59,305 nucleotides of DNA, taken from contig CABRZP010000013.1 in NCBI GenBank assembly GCA_902475545.1, forward strand, positions 1 to 59,305, given 5' to 3'. How positions within the stretch are numbered: position 1 is the stretch's first letter; every line of letters starts with the position of its first letter. The notes beneath the pieces are model-generated. The model saw only the letters and a list, made by a program, of their open reading frames with translations, did not search any database and had not been told where the DNA came from. This document shows, piece by piece, positions 16,961 to 27,200 of the stretch. A program made the translations under genes and the position numbers. Origin of the DNA: an uncultured bacterium. Its GTDB lineage: Bacteria; Cyanobacteriota; Vampirovibrionia; Gastranaerophilales; Gastranaerophilaceae.

Positions 16961-17025
16961 CTTAGAGACTAAGATACACATATCCCTAATCAACAGCTAT
17001 GCACCTCAGTACATAGCTTTTTTTT
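16961..17025 (+). ncRNA. Candidate small RNA with two hairpins and an intrinsic terminator
   Basis: A hairpin cttag-aga-ctaag (16961-16973) is followed by about 21 unpaired bases and then a terminator hairpin agctatg/catagct (16995-17018) with eight Ts. No plus-strand gene lies between the terminator at 16282 and here, so the terminator is an orphan. A tatact -10-like box lies at 16954-16959, but it abuts the first hairpin and would place the start inside it. The layout (hairpin, single strand, terminator hairpin, about 65 bases) recalls cyanobacterial Yfr1, but the Yfr1 core sequence is not present. It could instead be an attenuator in the leader of the GtrA gene. Confidence 0.45.
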
Positions 17026-17075
17026 ATTTATATAATATATCTTGCGGTTTATTATGTTAATGTTACACTTTGATT

Positions 17076-17492
17076 ATGGCATTTATTGAAAAACTGTATT
17101 CTAAATGGTGTAATATCTCCGATAAGTTAAGATTTCTGTTTATCGGTGGGATAAATGCTGCGATTTCTTATTTGATATTTGCTATAGCCGTAGGAATTTT
17201 AGGTTCTGAACATTATCAAGCTTGTGTTATTTTGCAATGGTCGGTTTCTTCCGTTTTTTCATATTTTAATCAGAAATTTTTTGTGTTTTGTACTCGAGGA
17301 AATTATATTAAAGAGTATTTAAAATGTTGTTCAACATGGGCGGTTAGCTATTTATTAAATGTTGTAATTCTTGAATTGCTTGTAAAATTCGCAATAAAAA
17401 ATGTATATGTGTCTCAGTTTATATCAATATTTTTAGTTTCTGTCGTAACTTATGTTTTATTTAAATATTTTGCATTCAGAGTAAAAAAATAG
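17076..17492 (+). CDS. GtrA-family membrane protein
   Basis: The protein has 138 residues and four hydrophobic segments. The opening KLRFLFIGGINAAISYLIF and the mid-segment SYFNQKFFVF are the GtrA/DPMS signature. Family members are thought to help move prenyl-linked sugars across the inner membrane for glycosylation of LPS or wall polymers. The start is ATG at 17076 without a clear ribosome-binding site; a TTG at 17070 is possible. A tataat box lies at 17031-17036. The next gene follows by 33 bases. Confidence 0.82.
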   Translation: MAFIEKLYSKWCNISDKLRFLFIGGINAAISYLIFAIAVGILGSEHYQACVILQWSVSSVFSYFNQKFFVFCTRGNYIKEYLKCCSTWAVSYLLNVVILELLVKFAIKNVYVSQFISIFLVSVVTYVLFKYFAFRVKK

Positions 17493-17525
17493 ATTATTTA
17501 TGTGTCTCATGAAAGGGGGATTTAT

Positions 17526-18182
17526 ATGGGGAATATGTTAGCAGTTGGGCGTGCTTTGGGGTTAAATAATGTATCTGAATTACAAAAGCTTAGAAGACTT
17601 GTTCGGTCTAAAGATGCCGGTAAGGTACAGGCTCATTTTGTTGTTACAGGGTCAGAAGGGGTTGATGCGTTTATTTCATCTTCTAATCCTCGGGCATTAT
17701 CTTTTAGAACTTTATGTCAACGATTGTTTCCAAAGTCATTTTCTGAAACGGCTCAAACCTTTGTTGATGTTTTTTTGAATAAAAGCAGAGCTGGTATAAA
17801 TGCCAAACAAGGTTCCCTTACAATAAATACGCTTACCAGAAATGGACATGATGTGGTGAATACTTCAGAAACCCGAGTATTATCAAATGAAGCGGGTGTA
17901 ATTTTTAATATGACGGCTAATGGAGAAGCAGGATTGAAATCGGATATGTTCATGCATTATTCACATTATTCTAAGGGTAAATTTTCATTGCAGGATATTT
18001 TAAAAACCGTAGAGTATCAAGAGTCAAATGGGCTTGGAACCTTGAAGCTCGATTATAGAGGCTCAGGGAAGGTAAAAGTTCTTACATCAATGATTAAAGC
18101 TCCTGTTGAGCTAATTAATAGGATTTCGGCAGAAAGTTCAAGTAAGTCTTTTAAGGATTTTTTAGTTTCTTTAAATTTATAA
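17526..18182 (+). CDS. Hypothetical protein
   Basis: The 218-residue protein starts at ATG 17526, with aaaggggga about 5 bases upstream. The body is soluble, alpha/beta-looking and basic, with no signal peptide or membrane helix. I recognise no domain. The segment SFRTLCQRLFPKSFSETAQ and the C-terminal APVELINRISAESSSKSF look helical. It follows the GtrA gene closely and ends at a strong terminator. Confidence 0.65.
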   Translation: MGNMLAVGRALGLNNVSELQKLRRLVRSKDAGKVQAHFVVTGSEGVDAFISSSNPRALSFRTLCQRLFPKSFSETAQTFVDVFLNKSRAGINAKQGSLTINTLTRNGHDVVNTSETRVLSNEAGVIFNMTANGEAGLKSDMFMHYSHYSKGKFSLQDILKTVEYQESNGLGTLKLDYRGSGKVKVLTSMIKAPVELINRISAESSSKSFKDFLVSLNL

Positions 18183-18186
18183 ATCA

Positions 18187-18222
18187 AAAAGAAAACAGCT
18201 TTTTAAAGAGCTGTTTTCTTTT
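18187..18222. terminator. Bidirectional terminator
   Basis: Arms of 14 bp (aaaagaaaacagct and complement) enclose an 8-base loop and have T-runs on both strands. The palindrome overlaps the stop of the convergent minus-strand gene. Confidence 0.85.
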
Positions 18223-18700
18223 AATTAAATAATTTTAACTGTAAAATTTTTTCGTCAATTCCTTTTTGGATACTTTTGTTCAATCGGTTAATTTTGTAAT
18301 TTACATAGAAACTTCCGAAAATTAACCATCCAAAAACATTATGCTTGATTGTAATATCAAATTTTTCTTTTACAAATCGTTCGATATTTTTTAGAATTTG
18401 TAAAGTGAGTATAAGGTTTATAAATAGCCAACAAATATCTGCTGTATTAATAATGAATTTACTCTGAATTCCTTTTAAATCCAGAATTATTGAAATAATA
18501 TCAAGTCCGATAAGAGTACAGAACCAGTTATATCTATGAATTCTTTTACCTTTTTCAGGATATAGTTTGTTGATATCTGTAATAAGCTTCCATAACCAAA
18601 TATACCAGTAAATACCGAAAGTAATGATAGTTAGAGATATAAGCTTAAAAGTCGAGGTTTTACGAATTTGGTTATTTGATATAGTGTTATTTTCATCCAT
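18221..18700 (-). CDS. DUF4234-like small membrane protein
   Basis: The protein has 159 residues and about four hydrophobic segments. The first carries TIITFGIYWYIWLWKL, which resembles the 'TFGIYxxYW' signature of DUF4234 proteins. It has a polar N-terminus and a basic C-terminus, and no signal peptide. Function unknown. It stands alone on the minus strand, facing the 17.5-kb gene. Confidence 0.65.
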   Translation of the reverse strand: MDENNTISNNQIRKTSTFKLISLTIITFGIYWYIWLWKLITDINKLYPEKGKRIHRYNWFCTLIGLDIISIILDLKGIQSKFIINTADICWLFINLILTLQILKNIERFVKEKFDITIKHNVFGWLIFGSFYVNYKINRLNKSIQKGIDEKILQLKLFN

Positions 18701-18761
18701 TGAAAAATGATAACATTTTTTATAAATATATAAATCATACAGTTAATTTATAAATAAGTTC

Positions 18762-18792
18762 TTGACAATTAATTTTGAGTTGGTAATATAAT
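18762..18792 (+). promoter_or_regulatory. Promoter of the tRNA-Ser gene
   Basis: A perfect ttgaca (18762-18767) is followed by taatat (spacing 16) and an overlapping tataat (spacing 19). This is directly upstream of the tRNA, with the start expected near 18798. Confidence 0.7.
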
Positions 18793-18814
18793 AATACATC
18801 TGAAGCAATTGCTT

Positions 18815-18904
18815 GGAGGAGTGCCAGAGCGGTTGATCGGAGCGGTCTTGAAAACCGTCGTACGTGCGAGCGTACCGTGGGTTCGAATCCCACCTCCTCC
18901 TCCA
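18815..18904 (+). tRNA. tRNA-Ser (anticodon UGA)
   Basis: A complete cloverleaf includes acceptor ggaggag/ctcctcc, anticodon loop cttgaaa, a long class II variable arm (gtacg/cgtac) and T-arm gtggg-ttcgaat-cccac. CCA is encoded. The discriminator base is T where bacterial tRNA-Ser normally has G. A terminator follows at once. Confidence 0.95.
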
Positions 18905-18907
18905 TTT

Positions 18908-18940
18908 AAAAAGCCCGAACCATTAAGGTTTAGGGCTTTT
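18908..18940 (+). terminator. Terminator after tRNA-Ser
   Basis: The arms aaaaagcccgaacc and ggtttagggctttt form a hairpin with one bulge, followed by a T-rich run. Confidence 0.75.
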
Positions 18941-19075
18941 CTAATTATGTACCATGTCAATTCTGTGTCCACTTTATAATTTAAATTAAATATTAATTAT
19001 ATGAATAGATTACAATAGCAAAAAAATATTTCTTGTGGTTTATAATTAAGATAAATTAGTTATAAGGATATAAAT

Positions 19076-19801
19076 ATGCATATTACAAAAATAAACGGAA
19101 TAAATAATTTTACTTCAAATTATAAATCTACATTTAGAGATGAGGAACTTTTTGATGAGAGTATAGACAATATTACAAGTGGTTATTCTTCTTATGATGG
19201 ATATGATACAAGTTTGAACGATTTAATTGATGACTCTATTGATTATTATTATCCAAATAGGACTGATGATAGAACAGCTCAAAAAAGACAGCTTATAAAT
19301 TATTTGAATCTGTATGGACAAGTTGATAATCCAATCATTTATAATAATGTTGAAAAAAATAGAGAAATTTATGATTTGTGTGTTATTGAAAATGATGACA
19401 GTAAAAGATTTTTAGGGAATTTATATAATCATTTAATAAAGTACTCTGATAAATATTCAAATGACCAAATTAGAACAGTTATTCAATCTTCAAAATTATT
19501 TAAAGCAAATTCTAAAGAATATATTGATTATAATTTATTAGAAGCCGGGTTTGAATTTATCAAAAAATTCCCAAAAGCTAGTAATGAAGATATTGAAGAC
19601 TTGATGAATTCTCTTATTGCCAAAGACAAAAAAGGAAATGAAATTTTTATACTGAATGCTTCGGATTTTGCACAAGGAGTAAATAACGAATCTATAAAAG
19701 ATTGTATCAAAGCCGTTGAGGCTGGCATGATTTGTGATGATAATGGCGTATATCAAGATTTTAGCTTCGGTGATGCTTCTCGAGCATTATATAGAAGATA
19801 A
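19076..19801 (+). CDS. Hypothetical acidic protein with NFTS tag
   Basis: The protein has 241 residues, starting MHITKINGINNFTSNYKSTF, with NFTS at 11-14. A very acidic, tyrosine/aspartate-rich stretch (about 23-70) is followed by a helical domain (about 75-235) with repeated Leu/Ile/Phe spacing (YNLLEAGFEFIKKFPKASNE). It has no signal peptide or membrane helix. aaggata lies upstream of the ATG. Family unknown; the N-terminus groups it with the other tagged proteins. Confidence 0.7.
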   Translation: MHITKINGINNFTSNYKSTFRDEELFDESIDNITSGYSSYDGYDTSLNDLIDDSIDYYYPNRTDDRTAQKRQLINYLNLYGQVDNPIIYNNVEKNREIYDLCVIENDDSKRFLGNLYNHLIKYSDKYSNDQIRTVIQSSKLFKANSKEYIDYNLLEAGFEFIKKFPKASNEDIEDLMNSLIAKDKKGNEIFILNASDFAQGVNNESIKDCIKAVEAGMICDDNGVYQDFSFGDASRALYRR

Positions 19802-19811
19802 TAAAATATAT

Positions 19812-21074
19812 TTATAATACTTCGTCTTCAATTAAAATATCGTGTCCAATATCTTGTATTAGTTCAAGGTATGAATAAAAATGTCGTGACATTGCGGATA
19901 GATAAGTTGTCAAAATATCTTGGTGTGCATTTTCGTTAATAACCAAATCAGAATAAGAATTTTTACCAGCAATGTAGCTTTCTGTCGAAAGTTTTACTAT
20001 ACGTTTTGAATCTTCCAATATTTTTTTTGAATATTCCATGTTTTGGGCTGAATATTTAAAAAGATTATAATCTTTTTTTAATGCGAATTTTAATTGGTAT
20101 TCATAAACGGTTTTATTTGCTTTATTTTTTTCTAAGAAAATTTCAGCTTTTTGAATATCCGGTGTGTAATTATATAAAATAGGAATATCCATTCCCATTC
20201 CTACAAAAGCTCCACCGTAATCAACAGTTTTAGGGTGTGCTTGCCAAGCGTATCCTCCGGCTACCGTAATATCAGGAATTCTTTGTCTTCTTGCAAGTTT
20301 TGCTTCAAGTTCTGATTTTTTTATATTGCTTTCAGAAATCCTAATCATGTAACTGTATTCCAGAGCTGTTTTTTCAATGAATTTATATTCCGGCAGTTTT
20401 ATTTTTAAAAATGCCCAGTCTCCGAATAAAGTTGCTTCTTGAGTGTCATACATAACACTATCGTCACCGGTGTTTAAAACTTTGTTAAGTTCAAATTGTT
20501 TTGCTAGCATTTCTGCTCTGGCACGATTAATTTCTATTTTTTGAGTTGCATATTGAATATCAGCTTTAAGGTTATCAATTTCATAAGAAATTGAATCTTC
20601 TGGTCTGTCAGTTGTAATTTGAACAAGTCTTTCGAAAAGTTTTAAACGATCTTCTTGAATTTTATATACTGATTTTGCATATAAAACTTCAAAATACGCC
20701 TGCATAACTTGTAATTTAAAGTTATGTTGGAATTGTTTTAATTCTGTTTCTTTAATTTTATATTGTTCAATTGCTGCGTTTTTTCTAACTCCGCGTTTCA
20801 TTACTTCAATTGGAAGAGCAATTCCGGCTTGTGAAGAATTGCCTAATGCAATATTTCCCATAACGATATTTGATTGGATTTGCGGGTTCTGTAACCTGTT
20901 TGCAATTTTTATATCTTTTTCTGCGGCTTCAAGTTCTAATTTTTTAATTTTCATTTCTTGATTATGTTGAAACCCAATTTGAATCATTTCATCCAAATTG
21001 ACATGTATAACTTTTGCATAAGCATTATTCGCATTTAATAAAATTAGGGTTAGTATAATTATTATTCTTTTCAT
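19812..21074 (-). CDS. TolC-family outer-membrane efflux channel protein
   Basis: About 420 residues starting at MKRIIIILTLILLNANNAYA, a signal peptide; another ATG lies six codons upstream, and neither has a clear ribosome-binding site. Long amphipathic helices with heptad-like spacing alternate with short strands, as in TolC/CzcC-type proteins. Features include the early NLDEMIQIGFQHNQEM helix, RLQNPQIQS, and later SYIAGKNSYSDLVINENAHQ, the usual second-repeat region. It forms the outer-membrane end of an efflux or export pump. No inner-membrane pump or adaptor is adjacent. It is divergent from the autotransporter gene (212 bases). Confidence 0.85.
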   Translation of the reverse strand: MKRIIIILTLILLNANNAYAKVIHVNLDEMIQIGFQHNQEMKIKKLELEAAEKDIKIANRLQNPQIQSNIVMGNIALGNSSQAGIALPIEVMKRGVRKNAAIEQYKIKETELKQFQHNFKLQVMQAYFEVLYAKSVYKIQEDRLKLFERLVQITTDRPEDSISYEIDNLKADIQYATQKIEINRARAEMLAKQFELNKVLNTGDDSVMYDTQEATLFGDWAFLKIKLPEYKFIEKTALEYSYMIRISESNIKKSELEAKLARRQRIPDITVAGGYAWQAHPKTVDYGGAFVGMGMDIPILYNYTPDIQKAEIFLEKNKANKTVYEYQLKFALKKDYNLFKYSAQNMEYSKKILEDSKRIVKLSTESYIAGKNSYSDLVINENAHQDILTTYLSAMSRHFYSYLELIQDIGHDILIEDEVL

Positions 21075-21286
21075 ACAAGAAAATTTTAGCATAAAAATAT
21101 AAATATTTTAAAAATTTTTATAGTTTTATATAATATTTTTAATCTTTTGTTTCTTCTTGATAGCAGTAGTTTTGGGGTGTTAAAATTAATATTAAATTTA
21201 TGTAAAAATACTTAAATTATTATTGTTAAAATTTTTCTGTTTATTTATAATTATAATGTTATATTGGAATTAGGTTGGAGGATAAT

Positions 21287-24200
21287 ATGAAGACTAAAAG
21301 TCGTAATTTGTATGCCATCGCAGCAATTATTTCAGTGGTATTATGCGGTGTGCAAAATGTAAATGCTGCAAATTTGTCGTCGTATACAACTTTGCAATCA
21401 GCATTGGCTGCAAATACAGCCTCTTTAAATATAGGTATTAATAAAAGTTTAAGTGATAACACGGTTAAAGCTCCTGTTTATAGAGCTTCAGCTGTAGCAT
21501 TAGCAGATGATGTTTTCTCATCTTTGGAAGAAGCTGTATTATCTACAGAATTGGATCGTAGTTATACATTAACCGGAGCAGAAGCTACCACAGGTTTAGG
21601 TGTATTGGGTGGAGATGGTTCAACTTTAACAATATATGGCAACGGATATTCTATATCCTCTAGCGGAACAGGAATTTCTGTTGAGGATGGACAAACTTTA
21701 AACATTCAAGAGGTAAACGGCTGGTCTTCAAGTGGTTTATCTTCAGCTTTAATCGAAAATAATGGTACTACCGCAATAAAAAATTCACTTTACCAAAATA
21801 ACTCAAACGTTGTTGTTAATAACAGCGGTAATAGTACAATAACAGGTACTGAATTCAATAATAATACAGGCACAACCGCAGTAAATAATGCTGCAACCGG
21901 TGAAATGAAAATATCAGGCGGAACATTTGAAGGTAATAATAGAGCAATAACAAATGCTAATAAATTAACTTTAAATAATGTGACTGTAGCCGCAGGTTCA
22001 GGTTCATCTAAAAATGATGTAAATACAACCGGTGAAATGGTATTGACAGGAACCAATAATCTGAACAGTGATATTACGGGTTCAGGATCAATAGAGAATC
22101 AAGGCACATTGAATCTTGCAGGTGACAATAGCCAGTACGCCGGAACCTATAGTCAAGCACAAGGAACAACAAACGTAAATGATGGCAAGTTCTTTGGCGG
22201 TACATCTACAATAAGTGGCGGAACTTTAAATTGGTTAACATCAAATCCTATTGAAAATACTGCAAAATTAGTTGTATCAGGAAGCAGTAATTTAAATGTT
22301 GGGGATACTAATCATAATACAACATTGAGTATTAACAATGGCAGTTCTGTTTCAGAGGGCGTTAAAGTTTCTGTAGCAGGAAATTCAACTTTGGATGTAG
22401 CCGGCGGTAATGTTACTCTTAATGCCAATGATACAGATATAAACGGTACGGTACATTTAGGTAGTGGTAATTTGATAAAATCCGGTCAGTTAACTTTGGT
22501 TGATTTTGCTACTGAAGGTGAAATTGCGGCATCTGGCGGCAGTGTTATTGCTAAAGGTATAAATAGATTAAACGGTAAGACTACAATTGAAAGAGATGTT
22601 AAGGTCAATATTCAAGGTAATTTTGATATTAATAATGCTGCTTCAAATATACTTTTAGATTCTAATGATACTTTAAAAAGTGGCTTTGTCGTTTTACGTA
22701 ATGGAAATCTCACTATTGACGGTTTAACAACAAATGATGGTGGTCTTAGTCTCAATGGTGGGACAACGAATGTTTATGGACAAAATTCCTTTACAGGTTA
22801 TTCACTTGTGCGTAAAGCTGCAAAATTGATAGTTAATGAAGGTGCTGAATTCAAGATTAATGGTTCTGCTCAAACTGAGATTGTTCTTGATAGCGATGAT
22901 GAAATTAATGGCACTTTTAACATGCAAAATGGTAAATTGACCCTTGAAGCTCTTGAAACTGAGGGCACAATTTTAGCCTCCGGCGGTCAGTTTATTGTTA
23001 ATGGAAACACTATGCTGAATGGTGTTACCACAATCGCTGGTACTGTTAATACCACAGTGAACGGAACCTTAGGAATTAATAATTCTGATATGAATACAAA
23101 TATTGTATTGAATTCAGGAGATTCTATTGAAGGTGGTAAAGTAGATTTACAACAAGGTAAGTTGACTCTTGACGGATTTACAACTGCAACCGGAGAAATC
23201 GCAGCATCAGGTGGTACCGTTGTGGTTACCGGAGATACAAACTTAAGTGGTAAAACTACAATTGATGAAGATGTTACTGCAAATATCAATGGTACATTGA
23301 ATATTAATAACGCAGCTTCAAAGGTTGTATTAAACAGTTATGATACTATAGCAAATAACGGCAAAGTCAGCTTAACCGCCGGTACATTAAATCTTGACGG
23401 GCTAACTACAAGTGGTGAAATTTCAGCAGATAGCGGAAATGTTATTGTTGACAATATTAACAATTTAAACGGTAAAACTACAATTGGAGCCAATGCTGTT
23501 ACAACCGTTAACGGTACAATGAATATTAATAATGCGGCATCAAATGTAACTCTAAATAGTGGTGATACTATCAATGGAACAGTAGGTTTAAAATTAGGTA
23601 ACTTAAATGTTAATGGTTTAACTACTTCCGGTGCAATAGATGCTGACAATGGAAATCTTACATTATCCGGCACTAATAATTTAACAGGTGTTGTTACTGT
23701 TGATGAAGCTGTTAATGCTGTAATTAACGATACTTTAACTGTTAATAATGCAAATTCTAATATTGTATTAAATTCTACGGATAATTTAAATGGTGCAGTT
23801 AACCTTGCGGATGGTACATTGAATCTTAAAGGCTTAACTACATCAGGTACAATTGATGCTGATGGTGGTAAGTTCATTGTTGACGGTAGAACTGTATTGA
23901 ATGGAGAAACCACAATTGATGCGGCAGTTGAAACTGTTATTAATAATAATGCTGTTTTAGTTCTTAATAATGATAATTCCTCTGTAACCTTAAATCGTGT
24001 TGATGAAACAAATAAAGACACTTGGAATGGTACTGTTGAATTAACAAAAGGCACTTTAAATGTTGAAGGTTTAACATCTAATGGAGCAATTCAAGCTGTA
24101 GGTGGTAATATCAATATTAAATCCGGCGAATTGAAACTTGATGGTACAAGTTTTATCGGAAATGCAAGCAATAAAGGTGCAGATGTAAATATTTCCAATG

Positions 24201-27200
24201 GCGGTTCTTTAATCGTTAATACAGATTCTATAATTGCTAAATCTATAACCGGTAAAGGTAATATTACAGTAAATGGTTCAAAATTAACATTTAACAGTGA
24301 ATCAGCTGTTGATAATACTCTTGGATTTACTTCAAAAAATAATTCAACAGCAGTAATTAATGCGAATAATTCTTCAGTTAATGATATTTTGAAAATCATT
24401 AATGGCGGAGACAATACCGGTTTAACTATTGATGTTAAAAATAATACAATATCTGAAGATTTAACAATTGATGGTGTAGATATTTCTGAATTGAAGCTTG
24501 CCGGCGGTACTTATTCCGGTAATATAGTTAATAACGGTACTGTAACCAATACAGGTGCTCTTGATTTATCAGGGCAAATGACTGGCAGCGGTAGTTTTGA
24601 TAATTCTGCAAATATGAATGTTTCTGCTGACCAATCAGGTTTTGAAGGTCCTTATACTCAATCTAAAGGTAACTTGGTTGTTACAAATACCGGAACAATA
24701 TTTGGCGGCGATAAAAATATTGATGGCGGAACTGTTTCTGTAACTTCAAATTCTGCTATTGATTACGGTAACGTTCACTTAGGCAGCGGAACAAAATTGA
24801 CTCATACCTCTCAAGCAGGTGTTGATAATACTGTTAATAAATCTACAGTTGATTTCAAAGGTTCTAATGCCACTGCTGAATTTATTTCAGGCAATTACAA
24901 TCTTGCAGAAAAAATTGGAAACAACAAAGCAAATAATGTTGTATTTAAAGATTCAAACGTAACACTTGGTTCAACTGATTATAAAGATGGTGCTACATAT
25001 AAATTAAGTAATTCAGATTTGAACCTTATTGAAACAATAGATGAAGGTGTTCAAACTAATAATTATGAGTTTGATAATTTGACTGCCGATAATTCAACAT
25101 TAAGCTTTAATGTGAAAATTGTTGATGGTGCGACTCCTGGTTCTAAAGCTTTAGAAACAGATAGAATCACTATTACTAATAATTCAGGAACTCAATTCAA
25201 ATTCGGTAATATTTATATTACCGGTGAAGAAAACGGTAATCCTGACACTTATGATACTTTAAATAATGTGTTGACAAACGCAACATTTGTTGGAAATCCT
25301 GACGAGGATAAAATTACTTATGCTACAGGTGCTACAACATCTTGGAACTATGAAGTTTCATCAGCAAATGGTGGTCATAGTATTTCAATGACAGTTACAG
25401 ACCATACTGATGCAAATACATTATACAAAATGAATGATACTGAAGGTATTAGATTCTTCCAATTCTCAGATGACGGTACTGACAAACGAGAAGTTTATCA
25501 TATAGACCAATCTCTAGGTGAAACTAAAGGTCCTAGAGATGGAGAAACAGATCCTGCAATCTTTAATGTTTCAGGTCACAGCAGAGATAATAATATTATT
25601 TCAGGTTTGATTGAGTCAACAAATACTAAAGGTAGTTTCTTTGATATTGAAGAAGGTACAAATATCGAATTAAATATTAAAGATTTGACTATTCAAGATG
25701 CTGATAAAGCAGGTGAAGGTTCTGTTGTTTATAATAACAGCGAAAAAGGTAAGGTAACTCTTTCTAATGTTGGTATTAAAAATAACGGCGGCACAAGTGT
25801 TATTTACAATGCCGGAGAATTGAGTGTTGCTAATTCAATATTTGAAGAAAATACAGGAATTGCTATCAATAACACCGGTAACAGTACAATAACAGGTACT
25901 GAATTCAATAATAATACAGGCACAACCGCAGTAAATAATACCGGAGAAATGACAATTTCAAGTAGTACATTTAGCGGAAACAATAGTGCTATAACAAACA
26001 GTAATAAATTAACCTTAAATAATGTGACTGTAGATGAAGGTTCAGGTTCATCTAAAAATGATATCAATACAACCGGTGAAATGCTTTTGACCGGAACAAA
26101 TAATCTGAATAGTGATATTACCGGTTCAGGTTCAATAGAAAATCGAGGTGTATTGAATCTTACAGGTAACAATAGTCAATACACAGGAGCTTACTCACAA
26201 GCCCAAGGAACAACAAACGTAAATGATGGTAAGTTCTTTGGCGGTACATCTACAATAAGCGGCGGAACCTTAAATTGGTTAACATCAAATCCTATTGAAG
26301 ATACTGCTAAATTGACAGTTTCCGGTAACGGTACAAAATTAAATATAGGTAATGATACTAAGAATACAACATTAACTATTAAAAATGGCAGTTCAATTGC
26401 GAATGAAGCTCAAATAGCAATTGCCGCAGGTTCAACTCTAGGTGTAGATAATAACGGTACTGTTAATATCAGCGGTAATGACATTTGGAGTGGTAAAGTT
26501 GAAGTTTCTGGTGGTATTTTAAATATTTCAGACAGAAACGGAAACGGCCAGTTTATTGCAAATGGCGGAGAAGTAAATCTAAATACAGGTAACTTATATA
26601 TTGCAAGTGGCAGTGAAATCGTAGGTGATGGTAATAATCCTGCTGTTACAATTGCTGGTAGCACTAACCTAAATATTACAGGTGGTGATGTTACATTAAA
26701 TTCTAATGATAATTGGGTTGGAGCTGTGAATGTTTCATCAGGTAATTTAGTTATCGACAATGTTACTACTAACGGTGTAATTACTGCCGATGGCGAAACT
26801 TCAACAGTTACATTAAAAACAGGTAGTAATCTTGGTATTGGCAGAGGTAGTGCTATTGCTGAAGCAGTTAAAGTTACACTTGAAGGAAATACAATTACAA
26901 CAATTTCTGATAACGGCGGCTTAGCTTTAAATAACGGTGACAGCTGGCTAGGTGATATTGTTGTTAATGAAAAAGGTTTATTAACTGTAAATAATATCGA
27001 TTCAAATGGTAAACTTACTGCAAATAACGGTACTGTTAATATTATAAATGGTCCGTTAGAAATAGCGGCTGATAGTTCTATCAAAAATGATGCAAATGTT
27101 ATAATTTCAGATACGTCAACCTTAAAAGTTGCAGGTGGTAATGTCGAACTTAACGGTGACGATTGGCAAGGCACAGTAGAAGTTACTTCCGGTCAATTAG

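Noticed and set aside
18769..18972. Minus-strand 67-codon frame containing GGGGIRTHGTLARTTVFKTA
   Set aside because: It is the antisense of the tRNA-Ser gene, a well-known spurious translation.
21790..27174. Several long minus-strand frames of 88-254 codons opposite the autotransporter
   Set aside because: They are shadows of the Asn/Thr/Gly-rich repeats (antisense Val/Leu/Pro/Ser runs), without ribosome-binding sites or domain signals.
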